NCBI RefSeq assembly: GCF_028994805.1
Contig: NZ_JAJQQP010000002.1
Span: 62,001-126,000 of the forward strand
Reading direction: 5' to 3'
DNA length: 64,000 nt
Source of the DNA: Promicromonospora iranensis
GTDB lineage: Bacteria > Actinomycetota > Actinomycetes > Actinomycetales > Cellulomonadaceae
The position numbers were made by a program, and so were the translations under genes. This document shows positions 53,624-61,999 of this stretch, piece after piece. Positions within the stretch are counted from its first letter, which is position 1. Each line of letters starts with the position of its first letter. The notes under the pieces were generated by a model. It worked only from the letters and a program-made list of their open reading frames with translations, was not told the origin of the DNA and did not search any database.

Positions 53624-55686
53624 GCGCGCAGGACAAGCCCCAGGGCGCGACGACGGGTGCCCCGGGCGGCGCGGCGCCGGCGGGGACGGCCGGACCGGCC
53701 ACCGCGCCGGCGGCGCCGCCCCGGGGTCCGGCCGGCGGTCCCGGCCGTGGTCCGGGGCCGATGGGTGGCATGGGCATGCCCGTGGAGAAGCCGATGGACT
53801 TCAAGGGCTCGCTGCGCCGGTTCGCCGGGTCGCTGCGGCCCGAGCGGCTCAGAGTCGTCGTCCTCATGGTGCTGGGCATCGGCTCGGTGGCCCTCACGGT
53901 GATGGGTCCCAAGCTGCTCGGCGATGCGACGAACGTGATCTTCGCGGGCTTCGTCGGGGCACAGCTGGAGTCAGGAGTGACCACCGAGCAGGCGATCGAC
54001 GGGCTCCGGGCCCAGGGACAAGATCGACAAGCCGACCTGCTCTCCGGCGTCCCTGGCGTGGTGCCCGGCCAGGGCATCGACTTCACGCTGCTGATGCAGA
54101 CCCTGGGCTGGGTCGTGGCGGTGTATCTCGGGGCGTTCCTGTTCGGCTGGCTGCAGGCGCGCATCACCACCGGCGTCGTGCAGCGGACCATGCGCAACCT
54201 GCGCGACCAGGTCGAGGCGAAGCTGCACCGCATCCCCCTGTCCTACGTGGACGCCAAGCAGCGCGGCGAGATCCTGTCGCGTGTCACCAACGACATCGAC
54301 AACGTCGCCCAGACGACCACACAGACCCTCGCGCAGCTGGTCACGGCCGCGCTCACCGTGGTCGGCGTGCTGGGCATGATGTTCTGGATCTCGCCGGTCC
54401 TCGCGCTCGTGGCGCTGGTCACGGTGCCGCTGTCCGTGATCATGACCATGCAGATCGCCAAGCGCAGCCAGCCGCAGTTCATCGAGCAGTGGGCGGCCAC
54501 CGGGCGGCTCAACGCGCACATCGAGGAGTCGTTCACCGGCCACGCGCTCGTCAAGGTCTACGGGCACCAGGAGTCCACCGCCGAGGCGTTCGCCACGGAG
54601 AACGCGGCGCTGTACGGGGCGAGCTTCAAGGCGCAGTTCATCTCGGGCACGATCCAGCCCGCCATGGGGTTCCTCGCGAACCTGAACTACGTGATCGTCG
54701 CGGTGATCGGCGGGCTCCGCGTGGCGTCGGGCACGCTGTCGCTGGGTGACGTGCAGGCGTTCATCCAGTACTCGCGCCAGTTCACGCAGCCGCTCACGCA
54801 GGTCGCCTCGATGATGAACCTGCTGCAGTCCGGCGTGGCCTCCGCGGAGCGGGTGTTCGACCTCCTGGACGCGCCCGAGCAGTCGGCCGACCCGGAGGAG
54901 TCGCAGAAGGTGGAGCCGGTGCGCGGGCGCGTGGCGTTCGAGGACGTCACGTTCTCGTACACGCCCGACCAGCAGCTCATCACCGGGCTGAACCTGGTCG
55001 CGGAGCCGGGACAGACCATCGCCATCGTCGGCCCGACGGGCGCCGGCAAGACGACACTGGTCAACCTCCTCATGCGGTTCTACGAGGTGGACGGCGGGCG
55101 CATCACGCTGGACGGCGTGGACGCGCGCGACATGTCGCGCGACGACCTGCGCTCGTCGGTCGGGATGGTGCTGCAGGACACCTGGCTCTTCAAGGGCACC
55201 ATCGAGGAGAACCTGCGCTACGGCGTGCCCGACGGCGTGACGGTCGGTGAGGAGGAGTTCCTCGCCGCCACCCGGGCCACCCACGTGGACCCGTTCGTGC
55301 GGACCCTGCCCGACGGCTACGACACCGTCGTGGACGAGGAGGGCTCGTCGGTCTCGGCCGGCGAGAAGCAGCTGCTCACGCTCGCGCGGGCCTTCCTCGC
55401 GAACCCGGCGATCCTGGTGCTCGACGAGGCGACCTCGTCGGTGGACACCCGCACCGAGGTGCTGGTGCAGGAGGCGATGAACCGGCTGCGCAGGGACCGG
55501 ACGTCGTTCGTCATCGCGCACCGCCTGTCCACCATCCGCGACGCCGACGTGATCCTCGTGATGGAGCACGGCGACATCGTGGAGCAGGGCTCGCACGACG
55601 ACCTGCTCGCGGCCGACGGCGCGTACGCACGGCTGTACGCGAGCCAGTTCGCGGCTCCGATCGTCGAGGAGCCAGCGGCGCCGTAG
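53620..55686 (+). CDS. ABC exporter half-transporter with canonical nucleotide site
   Basis: 688 residues from GTG 53620 (GTGA overlap). About 55 Pro/Gly/Ala-rich residues precede the membrane domain (NLRDQVEAKLHRIPLSYVDAKQRGEILSRVTNDIDN). ATPase: Walker A IVGPTGAGKTTLV, signature VSAGEKQLLTLARA, Walker B ILVLDEATSSVD with the normal Glu, and His switch IAHRLST. An insert of about 40 residues (VTTEQAIDGLRAQGQDRQA) lies between the first two helices. With the preceding protein it forms an asymmetric heterodimeric exporter. Confidence 0.92.
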   Translation: MSAQDKPQGATTGAPGGAAPAGTAGPATAPAAPPRGPAGGPGRGPGPMGGMGMPVEKPMDFKGSLRRFAGSLRPERLRVVVLMVLGIGSVALTVMGPKLLGDATNVIFAGFVGAQLESGVTTEQAIDGLRAQGQDRQADLLSGVPGVVPGQGIDFTLLMQTLGWVVAVYLGAFLFGWLQARITTGVVQRTMRNLRDQVEAKLHRIPLSYVDAKQRGEILSRVTNDIDNVAQTTTQTLAQLVTAALTVVGVLGMMFWISPVLALVALVTVPLSVIMTMQIAKRSQPQFIEQWAATGRLNAHIEESFTGHALVKVYGHQESTAEAFATENAALYGASFKAQFISGTIQPAMGFLANLNYVIVAVIGGLRVASGTLSLGDVQAFIQYSRQFTQPLTQVASMMNLLQSGVASAERVFDLLDAPEQSADPEESQKVEPVRGRVAFEDVTFSYTPDQQLITGLNLVAEPGQTIAIVGPTGAGKTTLVNLLMRFYEVDGGRITLDGVDARDMSRDDLRSSVGMVLQDTWLFKGTIEENLRYGVPDGVTVGEEEFLAATRATHVDPFVRTLPDGYDTVVDEEGSSVSAGEKQLLTLARAFLANPAILVLDEATSSVDTRTEVLVQEAMNRLRRDRTSFVIAHRLSTIRDADVILVMEHGDIVEQGSHDDLLAADGAYARLYASQFAAPIVEEPAAP

Positions 55687-55690
55687 CACC

Positions 55691-55752
55691 CGTTGAGTGC
55701 GGGCTATGTGTTGGCCGAGGACGTCTCCGGCAACAGATAGCCCGCACTCAAC
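55691..55752. repeat. Palindromic repeat, copy C
   Basis: A 62-base hairpin 4 bases after the exporter stop. Outer arms CGTTGAGTGCGGGCTAT and ATAGCCCGCACTCAAC are nearly identical to copy B; the centre contains GGACGTCTCC. Likely separates the exporter operon from the DUF2975 pair. Confidence 0.92.
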
Positions 55753-55782
55753 AGTGTGGGGGCGTTTCGTTGACCGGTCCGG

Positions 55783-55817
55783 CATATCGTGTTTCGATAG
55801 TATCGACAAACGATATG
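55783..55817. promoter_or_regulatory. 35-bp operator palindrome before the DUF2975/HTH pair
   Basis: Arms CATATCGTGTTTCGATA (55783-55799) and its near complement (55801-55817) match at 15 of 17 positions around one central base. AT-rich in a GC-rich genome, and 13 bases before the DUF2975 start. Contains a TAGTAT hexamer that could be a -10 box. Probably the autoregulatory site of the HTH protein. Confidence 0.62.
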
Positions 55818-55830
55818 GCGAACGGATGGG

Positions 55831-56424
55831 GTGGCGACGATGGCCAAGTGGCTCGGTGATCCGCGAGGGAACTTCGAGGTGATGATGCTTGCAGGTGGCC
55901 TGGCGGTTCTCGCCGGACTGGGCTTCATCATCCGTGACCTGGTCCGGATCCTGCCGAACCGGGATGTCCCCGTGCCGGTCGATCTCACGGACGTGCCCCA
56001 CGACCTGCTGCTGGACGGGACTGCCTCTGCGGAAGTGACCGAGGCGGTGATCCAGGTGTCCGGCCTCGGACCGTTCCCACATGCGATCGTGCTGGCGGCA
56101 GCCCTGATGCCGACCCTCACCCTCATGGTGGTCGCCGTGTGCTTCGCACAGCTCGGCCGGTCGTTCTTGAAGGGTGACTTCTTCACCGCAGGTTGCCTCG
56201 TAGCGATCACCACCGCGGCCTTCACGCTCATGCTGGGCGCCTCGGTGATCCCCCTGCTGGAGGTGATGGCAGCGAACAGCGCCCTGGCGACCGTCGACAT
56301 CTCGTTCGGCCAGCCGATCAGCGTCGACGTCGTCATGTTCGTCGCGGGATTCGCGTTGGGAGTCGTCGGCTACGCCTTCCAGCGTGGCGCCCGCCTGCAG
56401 CGGGACACCGAGGGCCTCGTCTGA
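55831..56424 (+). CDS. DUF2975 membrane protein
   Basis: 197 residues from GTG 55831; an ATG at 55840 is equally plausible. Four membrane helices with a long loop after the first (DVPVPVDLTDVPHDLLLDGT). Contains LAQLGRSFLKGDFF-like FAQLGRSFLKGDFFTAG, the mark of DUF2975 proteins. These occur next to a small HTH protein, as here. Function unknown. Confidence 0.82.
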   Translation: MATMAKWLGDPRGNFEVMMLAGGLAVLAGLGFIIRDLVRILPNRDVPVPVDLTDVPHDLLLDGTASAEVTEAVIQVSGLGPFPHAIVLAAALMPTLTLMVVAVCFAQLGRSFLKGDFFTAGCLVAITTAAFTLMLGASVIPLLEVMAANSALATVDISFGQPISVDVVMFVAGFALGVVGYAFQRGARLQRDTEGLV

Positions 56425-56651
56425 TGCCAACGGACGACGACGGCCGCGTGCACTGCCGCCTCGACGAGCTGCTCGAGGAACGCGGCATGACGCTGGCCAA
56501 GCTGGCCGAGCTGGTCGGGGTCACGGTGGTGAACCTGTCGGTGCTCAAGAACGACCGCGCGCGGGCCATCCGGTTCTCCACGCTGACGGCGATCTGCGAC
56601 GTGCTCCAGTGCCAGGTGGGCGACCTGCTCGTGGTCACTCCGCGGCCGTGA
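56424..56651 (+). CDS. Small XRE/YozG-type HTH regulator
   Basis: 75 residues from ATG 56424, overlapping the DUF2975 stop (TGATG). It is almost only a helix-turn-helix: CRLDELLEERGMTLAKLAELVGVTVVNLSVLKNDRARAIRF, then TLTAICDVLQCQVGDLL. Known partner type of DUF2975 proteins, likely repressing this pair through the palindrome at 55783. Confidence 0.88.
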   Translation: MPTDDDGRVHCRLDELLEERGMTLAKLAELVGVTVVNLSVLKNDRARAIRFSTLTAICDVLQCQVGDLLVVTPRP

Positions 56652-56673
56652 GCGCAGCCACTAGGGTCGGCAC

Positions 56674-57948
56674 GTGACCTCTCTCTTCACCGCGCCCGAC
56701 GAAGGACGCACGCCCGACCCGACCCTGGCGCACCGGCGCGCCGACGCCACGGTGACCCTGCGCGGTCCGGACGGCGCGCCGCTGGCCGGCCACGACGTCG
56801 TCGTCCGGCAGACGCGGCACGCGTTCCTGTTCGGCTGCATCGGGTTCGACCTGGTGGACCTCGCCCACGGGACCTCGCAGGACCCGGAGTACGACGGCCG
56901 GCTCGCCGACGCCTGGTTCGACGTCTTCAACCAGACGACGCTCCCCTTCTACTGGGGCACGTTCGAGCCTGAGCGCGGGGCACCGCAGACGGAGCGCCTG
57001 CTCGGTGCGGCACGCTGGTTCGCGGAGCGTGGCGTCGTGGTCAAGGGACACCCGCTGGTGTGGCACACGGTCCAGCCGGACTGGCTCCGCGGCCTGCCCG
57101 ACGCCGAGGTGGAGCGTCTGCAGCGGGAGCGCATCCGGCGCGACGTCGGCGCGTTCCGCGGCGTGATCGACACGTGGGACGCCATCAACGAGGTGGTGAT
57201 CATGCCCGTGTTCACCGCGGAGGAGAACGCGATCACGCCCCTCGCGCGCCGCAAGGGCCGCGTCGAGATGATCCGGATGGCGTTCGAGGAGGCGCGCGGC
57301 GAGAACCCGGGCGCGACGCTCCTGTTGAACGATTTCGACATGTCGACGGCGTACGAGTGCCTCATCGAGGCGGTGCTGGAGGCCGGCATCCGGATCGACC
57401 GGCTCGGTCTGCAGAGCCACATGCACCAGGGCTATTGGGGCGAGGAGAAGACCCTCGCGATCCTGGACCGGTTCTCCCGGTACAACATCCCGATCCACTT
57501 CACGGAGACCACGCTGATGTCGGGCGACGTGATGCCCGCGTACATCGAGGACCTCAACGACTGGCAGGTCGAGTCGTGGCCGTCGACGCCGGAGGGGGAG
57601 GAGCGCCAGGCCGACGAGGTGGAGCGCCACTACCGCACGCTGCTGTCGCACCCGAGCGTGGAGGCGATGACCTACTGGGGCCTGTCCGACCGCGGGATGT
57701 GGCTGAACGCCCCCGGCGGGCTGCTGCGGGAGGACGGTTCGCGCAAGCCCGCGTTCGACCGGCTGCGGGAGCTGGTCAAGGGCGAGTGGTGGCTGCCGCC
57801 CACGACGCTGCGCACCGACGCCGAGGGCCGGGTGCGGTTCGGCGGGTTCCTCGGGGACTATCGCATCGAGGCGGCCTACGGCGCCGCCGACGTGACGCTG
57901 GACATCTCGGGAAGTGTGGATGTGAGCATCGTGGTCCCGGGGCGGTAG
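56674..57948 (+). CDS. GH10 endo-1,4-beta-xylanase, apparently cytoplasmic
   Basis: 424 residues from GTG 56674. It lacks any signal peptide. A short N-terminal beta-domain (ADATVTLRGPDGAPLAGHDVVVRQ) precedes the barrel. GH10 motifs: VKGHPLVWHTVQPDWL, acid/base E173 in WDAINEVV, LLLNDFDMS, LQSHMHQGYWG and nucleophile E278 in IHFTETTLM. It probably cleaves imported xylo-oligosaccharides or another beta-1,4-glycoside inside the cell. Starts 23 bases after the HTH gene. Confidence 0.9.
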   Translation: MTSLFTAPDEGRTPDPTLAHRRADATVTLRGPDGAPLAGHDVVVRQTRHAFLFGCIGFDLVDLAHGTSQDPEYDGRLADAWFDVFNQTTLPFYWGTFEPERGAPQTERLLGAARWFAERGVVVKGHPLVWHTVQPDWLRGLPDAEVERLQRERIRRDVGAFRGVIDTWDAINEVVIMPVFTAEENAITPLARRKGRVEMIRMAFEEARGENPGATLLLNDFDMSTAYECLIEAVLEAGIRIDRLGLQSHMHQGYWGEEKTLAILDRFSRYNIPIHFTETTLMSGDVMPAYIEDLNDWQVESWPSTPEGEERQADEVERHYRTLLSHPSVEAMTYWGLSDRGMWLNAPGGLLREDGSRKPAFDRLRELVKGEWWLPPTTLRTDAEGRVRFGGFLGDYRIEAAYGAADVTLDISGSVDVSIVVPGR

Positions 57949-57952
57949 AACC

Positions 57953-58025
57953 CACCCCGTTGGTCGAGCTTGTCGAGATCCGTCGTGCCGGTACAGAGGT
58001 CTCGACAAGCTCGACCAACGGGGTG
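57953..58025. repeat. REP-like inverted repeat (26-bp perfect arms)
   Basis: Arms at 57953-57978 (CACCCCGTTGGTCGAGC start) and 58000-58025 pair perfectly around a 21-base loop, between convergent GH10 and SDR genes. The core GGTCGAGCTTGTCGAGA resembles single arms found at 19688-19712 and near 32640. A further GGTCGAGACC follows at 58027. Confidence 0.9.
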
Positions 58026-58039
58026 TGGTCGAGACCCGG

Positions 58040-58810
58040 TCAGCTCGCGCCGGCCGCCGCGATCGGTTCCGCCGCGTTCAGGGCGTCGACCACCTGGGCG
58101 TAGTCGCCCCGGACCTCGCCGTAGCGGAGGAACTTGACCCGCTCGACCTGGATCTCGTGTGCGTCGGGCTCGGCCTCCAGGAGGCTCATGGTCTCGTCGG
58201 CGTACTCGTCCAGCGGCATCGCGCTCGGGTCCTCGTCGTGGCCCGGCACGATCGTGGTCTGCACGGATGGCGGCACCAGCTCCGTGACGGACACGCTGGT
58301 CCCCGTGAACTGCAGGCGGATCGACTCCGACAGCATGTGGATCGCCGCCTTGGTCGCGTTGTACGTCGGCGTCGGGCGCAGCGGGGCGTGGGCCAGCCCC
58401 GAGGACACGGTGAGGATCGTCGCGTCCGGCCGGGACTGCAGGTGTTCCGTGAACGCGGCGATCAGCCGGATCGGGCCCAGCACGTTGGTGGTGACGACGG
58501 CCTCGGCGTCCGCGAGGAAGTCCGGGGTGCGCCAGTCCTCGACGCGCATGATCCCGGCCATCGGCACCAGCACGTTGACGTCGGGGAACCGATCGATGAC
58601 CTCGGCGGAGGCCGTCCGGATCGAGGCGGCATCGCTCGTGTCGACACGGACGCCGGCGAGGCCGTGGTCGGCGGCCAGGGCCTCCAGCGCCGCGGTGCTG
58701 CGCCCGCCGACGACCACGGTGTTGCCCCTGGCCTGGAGGCGCAGTGCGAGGGCGAGGCCGATACCGCGGGTCCCGCCGGGAAGGAAGATGGTGTTGCCGG
58801 TGATGTTCAT
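58040..58810 (-). CDS. Short-chain dehydrogenase (DltE/YdfG-like SDR)
   Basis: 256 residues from ATG 58810 with GGAGGC. Cofactor motif FLPGGTRGIGLALALRL, VLVPMAGIMRVEDW, catalytic Ser in TVSSGLAHAPL and YNATK (Tyr, Lys). The late LVPPSVQTTIVPGHDEDPSAMPLDEYADE block is typical of this SDR group, often controlled by a divergent regulator as here. Substrate unknown. Confidence 0.88.
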   Translation of the reverse strand: MNITGNTIFLPGGTRGIGLALALRLQARGNTVVVGGRSTAALEALAADHGLAGVRVDTSDAASIRTASAEVIDRFPDVNVLVPMAGIMRVEDWRTPDFLADAEAVVTTNVLGPIRLIAAFTEHLQSRPDATILTVSSGLAHAPLRPTPTYNATKAAIHMLSESIRLQFTGTSVSVTELVPPSVQTTIVPGHDEDPSAMPLDEYADETMSLLEAEPDAHEIQVERVKFLRYGEVRGDYAQVVDALNAAEPIAAAGAS

Positions 58811-58849
58811 GCCTCCACCGTGCTTCCCCGGACCCCACGGCGGGAGAGA

Positions 58850-58879
58850 CCTGGTGAACCAGGGACCGGCGGTCCCTGG
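58850..58879. promoter_or_regulatory. Two overlapping palindromes between SDR and XRE regulator
   Basis: CCTGGT-GA-ACCAGG (58850-58863) overlaps CCAGGGACC-GGC-GGTCCCTGG (58859-58879); both are perfect. They sit between divergent start codons and are the likely binding sites of the XRE protein. Confidence 0.6.
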
Positions 58880-58911
58880 CACCCGTCCGGGGCGGGGCGC
58901 ACGATAGGCAA

Positions 58912-59745
58912 ATGAACCGTGCCGCCCTCGCCGACTTCCTCCGCCGACGCCGGGAAGCCCTGCGCCCGTCCGACGTCGGGCTGGTGCCGGGGCCGCGCCG
59001 TCGGGCACCAGGACTGCGCCGTGAGGAGGTCGCGGCCCTGACCGGGATGTCCGTGGACTACTACGCGCGCCTCGAGCAGCAGCGCGGGCCGCAGCCGTCG
59101 GAGCAGATGCTCGCCGCGCTCGCCCGCGCGCTGCGCCTGACCGTCGAGGAGCGGGACTACATGTTCCGCCTCGCCGGGCACGGGGTGCCCCGGCGTGTGC
59201 CGCTCGAGTCGCACGTGGCGCCCGCCCTGCTGCGGGTGCTCGACCGGCTGGAGGACACCCCGGCGCTGATCCTGTCAGGGCTGGGGGAGCCGCTGGTGCA
59301 GAACCGGCTCGCCGAGGCGATCTTCGGCACCCCGCCGGCCACGGGCCTGGCCCGCAGCTCTGTCTACCGCTGGTTCATGAAACCCGGCGCCAGGAACGTC
59401 TACCCGCCCGAGGACCACGAGCGGCACGGCCGCAGCCAGGTCTCCTCCCTGCGGGCCGCCCACGCCGCCGCGGGCCCGGGCTCGCCTGCCGACGAGATCC
59501 TGCGCGTCCTGCTCCGGGAGAGCCCGGAGTTCGTCCGCCTGTGGGAGCTGCACGAGGTGTCGCGGCGCTTCGAGGACCACAAGACGCTCGTGCACCCCGA
59601 GCTCGGCCGCATCGACGTGGCCTGCCAGGCGCTCTTCACCGAGGACCAGTCGCAGGCGCTCGTGGTGCTCACGCCCGAGCCGGGCAGCGAGGCAGAGGAG
59701 AAGATCCGCCTGCTCGCGGTGCTGGGGCACGAGACGTTCGCGTAG
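58912..59745 (+). CDS. XRE regulator with MmyB-like ligand-binding domain
   Basis: 277 residues from ATG 58912. HTH: FLRRRREALRPSDVGLVPGPRRRAPGLRREEVAALTGMSVDYYARLEQQRG, then LARALRLTVEERDYMFRLAG. The rest is the MmyB-type PAS-like domain, thought to bind fatty acids or other lipids. Divergent from the SDR gene, which it probably controls. Confidence 0.9.
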   Translation: MNRAALADFLRRRREALRPSDVGLVPGPRRRAPGLRREEVAALTGMSVDYYARLEQQRGPQPSEQMLAALARALRLTVEERDYMFRLAGHGVPRRVPLESHVAPALLRVLDRLEDTPALILSGLGEPLVQNRLAEAIFGTPPATGLARSSVYRWFMKPGARNVYPPEDHERHGRSQVSSLRAAHAAAGPGSPADEILRVLLRESPEFVRLWELHEVSRRFEDHKTLVHPELGRIDVACQALFTEDQSQALVVLTPEPGSEAEEKIRLLAVLGHETFA

Positions 59746-59803
59746 CCGTCGCCGGTACCGCGCCCGAGGGCGGGCTGCTGGGCCGCGGTGGGAGGATCGT
59801 CGC

Positions 59804-60199
59804 GTGCACGATGACGAACGCTGCCCCTGCCTGTCCGGTGACACCTACGGCGCCTGCTGCGGCCGCTACCACTCCGGCGCCGCCACCGCTCCGACCGCCG
59901 AGGCCCTGATGCGCTCGCGGTACTCCGCTTTCGCGACCGGGAACGACGTGTACCTGCTGGCGACCTGGGCCCCACAGACCCGGCCGGACGCCGTCGAGAC
60001 CGGCGACGAGCAGTGGCGCCGCCTGGACGTCCACCGCACGGAGCGCGGCGGCCCGTTCGACACCACCGGTGTCGTGGAGTTCACCGCCTTCTACCGCTAT
60101 CCGGCCACCGGCGAGCGCGGCAGCCTGCACGAGACCAGCCGCTTCGTCCGCGAGGACGGCCGCTGGTACTACGTGGACGGTGCCCGCGAGGCCCGCTAG
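59804..60199 (+). CDS. YchJ-family SEC-C motif protein
   Basis: 131 residues from GTG 59804. The N-terminal SEC-C zinc motif is CPCLSGDTYGACCGRYH, followed by the NTF2-like YchJ domain: PTAEALMRSRYSAFATGNDVYLLATW, FTAFYR, HETSRFVREDGRWYYVDG. Function unknown, probably small-molecule or protein binding. Converges on the response regulator with 10 bases between stops. Confidence 0.88.
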   Translation: MHDDERCPCLSGDTYGACCGRYHSGAATAPTAEALMRSRYSAFATGNDVYLLATWAPQTRPDAVETGDEQWRRLDVHRTERGGPFDTTGVVEFTAFYRYPATGERGSLHETSRFVREDGRWYYVDGAREAR

Positions 60200-60209
60200 C
60201 GCCGACGGA

Positions 60210-60821
60210 TCAGATCCAGCCCTCTTCCCAGGCCCGGTGCGCCGCCGCGTGGCGGGTGGCGACCCCGAGCTTGGCCATCGCCGACGACAGGTAGTTGCGC
60301 ACGGTGCCCGGCGCGAGGTGCACCGCGGCCGCGATCTCCGAGACCTGGGCCCCGGTGCGTGCTGCCCGCAGGACCTCCAGCTCGCGGTCCGACAGCGGGC
60401 ACTCGTTCTCCGTGAGCGCGGACGCGGCGATCTCCGGGTCCACGTACCGGTGCCCGACGGCGACGTCGCGCACGATCTGCGCCAGCCGCGCCGCCGGTGT
60501 CGACTTCGGGACGAACCCGCTCACCCCGGCGGCGAGGGCCCGGCGCAGGACGGCGGGCCGGGCATGCCGGGTCACGATGATGATGCGCGGCGGCGTACCG
60601 TCGGCCCCGGCCAGGATCTGCGCGGCCGCGTGCAGCCCGTCGGTGGGCGGCATCTCCAGGTCGAGCACGGCGACGTCGGGCCGGTGCTGCGCGGCGAGCC
60701 GCACGGTGTCGGTGGTGGTGGCTGCCTGGGCCACGACCTGCAGGTCGTTCTCGAGGTCGAGGAGGGAGCAGAGCGCCCCGCGCAGCAGCTCCTCGTCGTC
60801 GGCCAGCAGCAGGCGGATCAT
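60210..60821 (-). CDS. DesR-like NarL-family response regulator
   Basis: 203 residues from ATG 60821. Receiver: LADDEELLRGAL, phospho-acceptor in VAVLDLEMPP, IIIVTRHARP and Lys in FVPKSTP. HTH: LSDRELEVLRAARTGAQVSEIAAAVHLAPGTVRNYLSSAMAKLGV. The kinase stop overlaps its ATG by four bases. Pairs with the DesK-like kinase. Confidence 0.9.
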   Translation of the reverse strand: MIRLLLADDEELLRGALCSLLDLENDLQVVAQAATTTDTVRLAAQHRPDVAVLDLEMPPTDGLHAAAQILAGADGTPPRIIIVTRHARPAVLRRALAAGVSGFVPKSTPAARLAQIVRDVAVGHRYVDPEIAASALTENECPLSDRELEVLRAARTGAQVSEIAAAVHLAPGTVRNYLSSAMAKLGVATRHAAAHRAWEEGWI

Positions 60822-61999
60822 CCGGCCACCGTAGCCGTGACCACGAACCGGTCACCGTCGCCGGACCAGGACAGGTGGCCGCCGACCGCGTCGAGCCGCT
60901 CCGCGAGGGAGACGAGCCCCGTGCCGTCGCCGGCCTCGGCCGACCCGTCCGGCTCGGCCGGACGCACGCCGTCGTTGTCGATGACGAGGCGGGCCCTTGC
61001 GCCGTCGGGCACCAGGACGATCGCCGCGCGGGTGGCGCTGCTGTGCCGCAGCAGGTTGGTCGTGGCCTCGCGCACCACCAGGCCGAGGAGGCTGCGCGGC
61101 GCCTCGGGGAGGGCCGCGGCCAGGTCGGCGTCGACGTCGGCCCGGACCTCCACGCCCGCGGCCGCCAGGACCTTGGACGCGTTGGCGATCTCGGCGTCCA
61201 GCGTGGTGCGCCGGTAGCCCTGCACCAGGGCGCGGGTCTCGCGCAGGGCGTCCCCGGCGAGCTGCTGCACCTCGCGCATCTGCTCGGCCGCCCGCGCCGG
61301 GTCGGCCTCCGCGAGCCGCGCCGCGAGCTCGCTCTTGAGGGCGATCACCTGCAGGTGGTGGCCCTGGATGTCGTGCAGGTCGGCGGCGAACCGGAGGCGC
61401 TCGTCGGCCACGGCGAGCTGTCCGGCGAGCTGCCGGGCGTCGTCGAGGCGGGCTGCCACCTGCCAGCCGCGGAGCATGCCGAGCATGGCCGGGCCGAACG
61501 CCAGCACCATCAGGGCGGGCATCCAGACCGCGTGCCCCACGTCGGGTTCACCGGTGGACAGAGCGGTGACCAGCCCGATCACCGGCAGGACGACCAGGGC
61601 CGCGCCGAGCGCCGCCCACGCCCGCCGGGCGGGCAGGAACATGACCAGCACCGAGAGCATGGCGGCGGGCGCGATCGACCAGATCCCGAAGTTACCGAGC
61701 GCGAGCGGCACCGCCGCGGCGATCCCCGTCACGCAGCAGGCCGTCACGAGCCAGCCGGCCGACGGCGCCTCGTTCCGGATCCGCCGGCCCAGCAGGACGC
61801 CGCACGCGACGATCGTCGCCGCCGTCGACAGGCCCGTGACCGCACGGAGCCCGGCGGGCACGTCCGGGTCCAGCACCCAGTCGCCGACGGCGAAGCCCAG
61901 CACGCATGCCACCGTCCCCGCGAGACCCCACCAGACGTTGCGGCGGAAGTTCGCGAGGCCGCCTCCGCCGTCGTCCACGACGGTCCCCGCGGTGCTCAT
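60818..61999 (-). CDS. DesK-like sensor histidine kinase
   Basis: 393 residues from ATG 61999. Five or six membrane helices (residues about 20-185), then the phosphoacceptor motif RFAADLHDIQGHHLQVIALKSE of the DesK branch, DALRETRALVQGYR, and HATPase_c VVREATTNLLRHS, DNDGV and GTGLVSLAERLDAVGG. The DesK group senses membrane state, which suggests the divergent membrane protein (62187) as a target; inferred. Confidence 0.9.
   Translation of the reverse strand: MSTAGTVVDDGGGGLANFRRNVWWGLAGTVACVLGFAVGDWVLDPDVPAGLRAVTGLSTAATIVACGVLLGRRIRNEAPSAGWLVTACCVTGIAAAVPLALGNFGIWSIAPAAMLSVLVMFLPARRAWAALGAALVVLPVIGLVTALSTGEPDVGHAVWMPALMVLAFGPAMLGMLRGWQVAARLDDARQLAGQLAVADERLRFAADLHDIQGHHLQVIALKSELAARLAEADPARAAEQMREVQQLAGDALRETRALVQGYRRTTLDAEIANASKVLAAAGVEVRADVDADLAAALPEAPRSLLGLVVREATTNLLRHSSATRAAIVLVPDGARARLVIDNDGVRPAEPDGSAEAGDGTGLVSLAERLDAVGGHLSWSGDGDRFVVTATVAG

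Noticed and set aside
53971-56430. 819-codon minus-strand ORF over the ABC exporter
   Set aside because: Shadow of two well-supported ABC genes; low-complexity translation.
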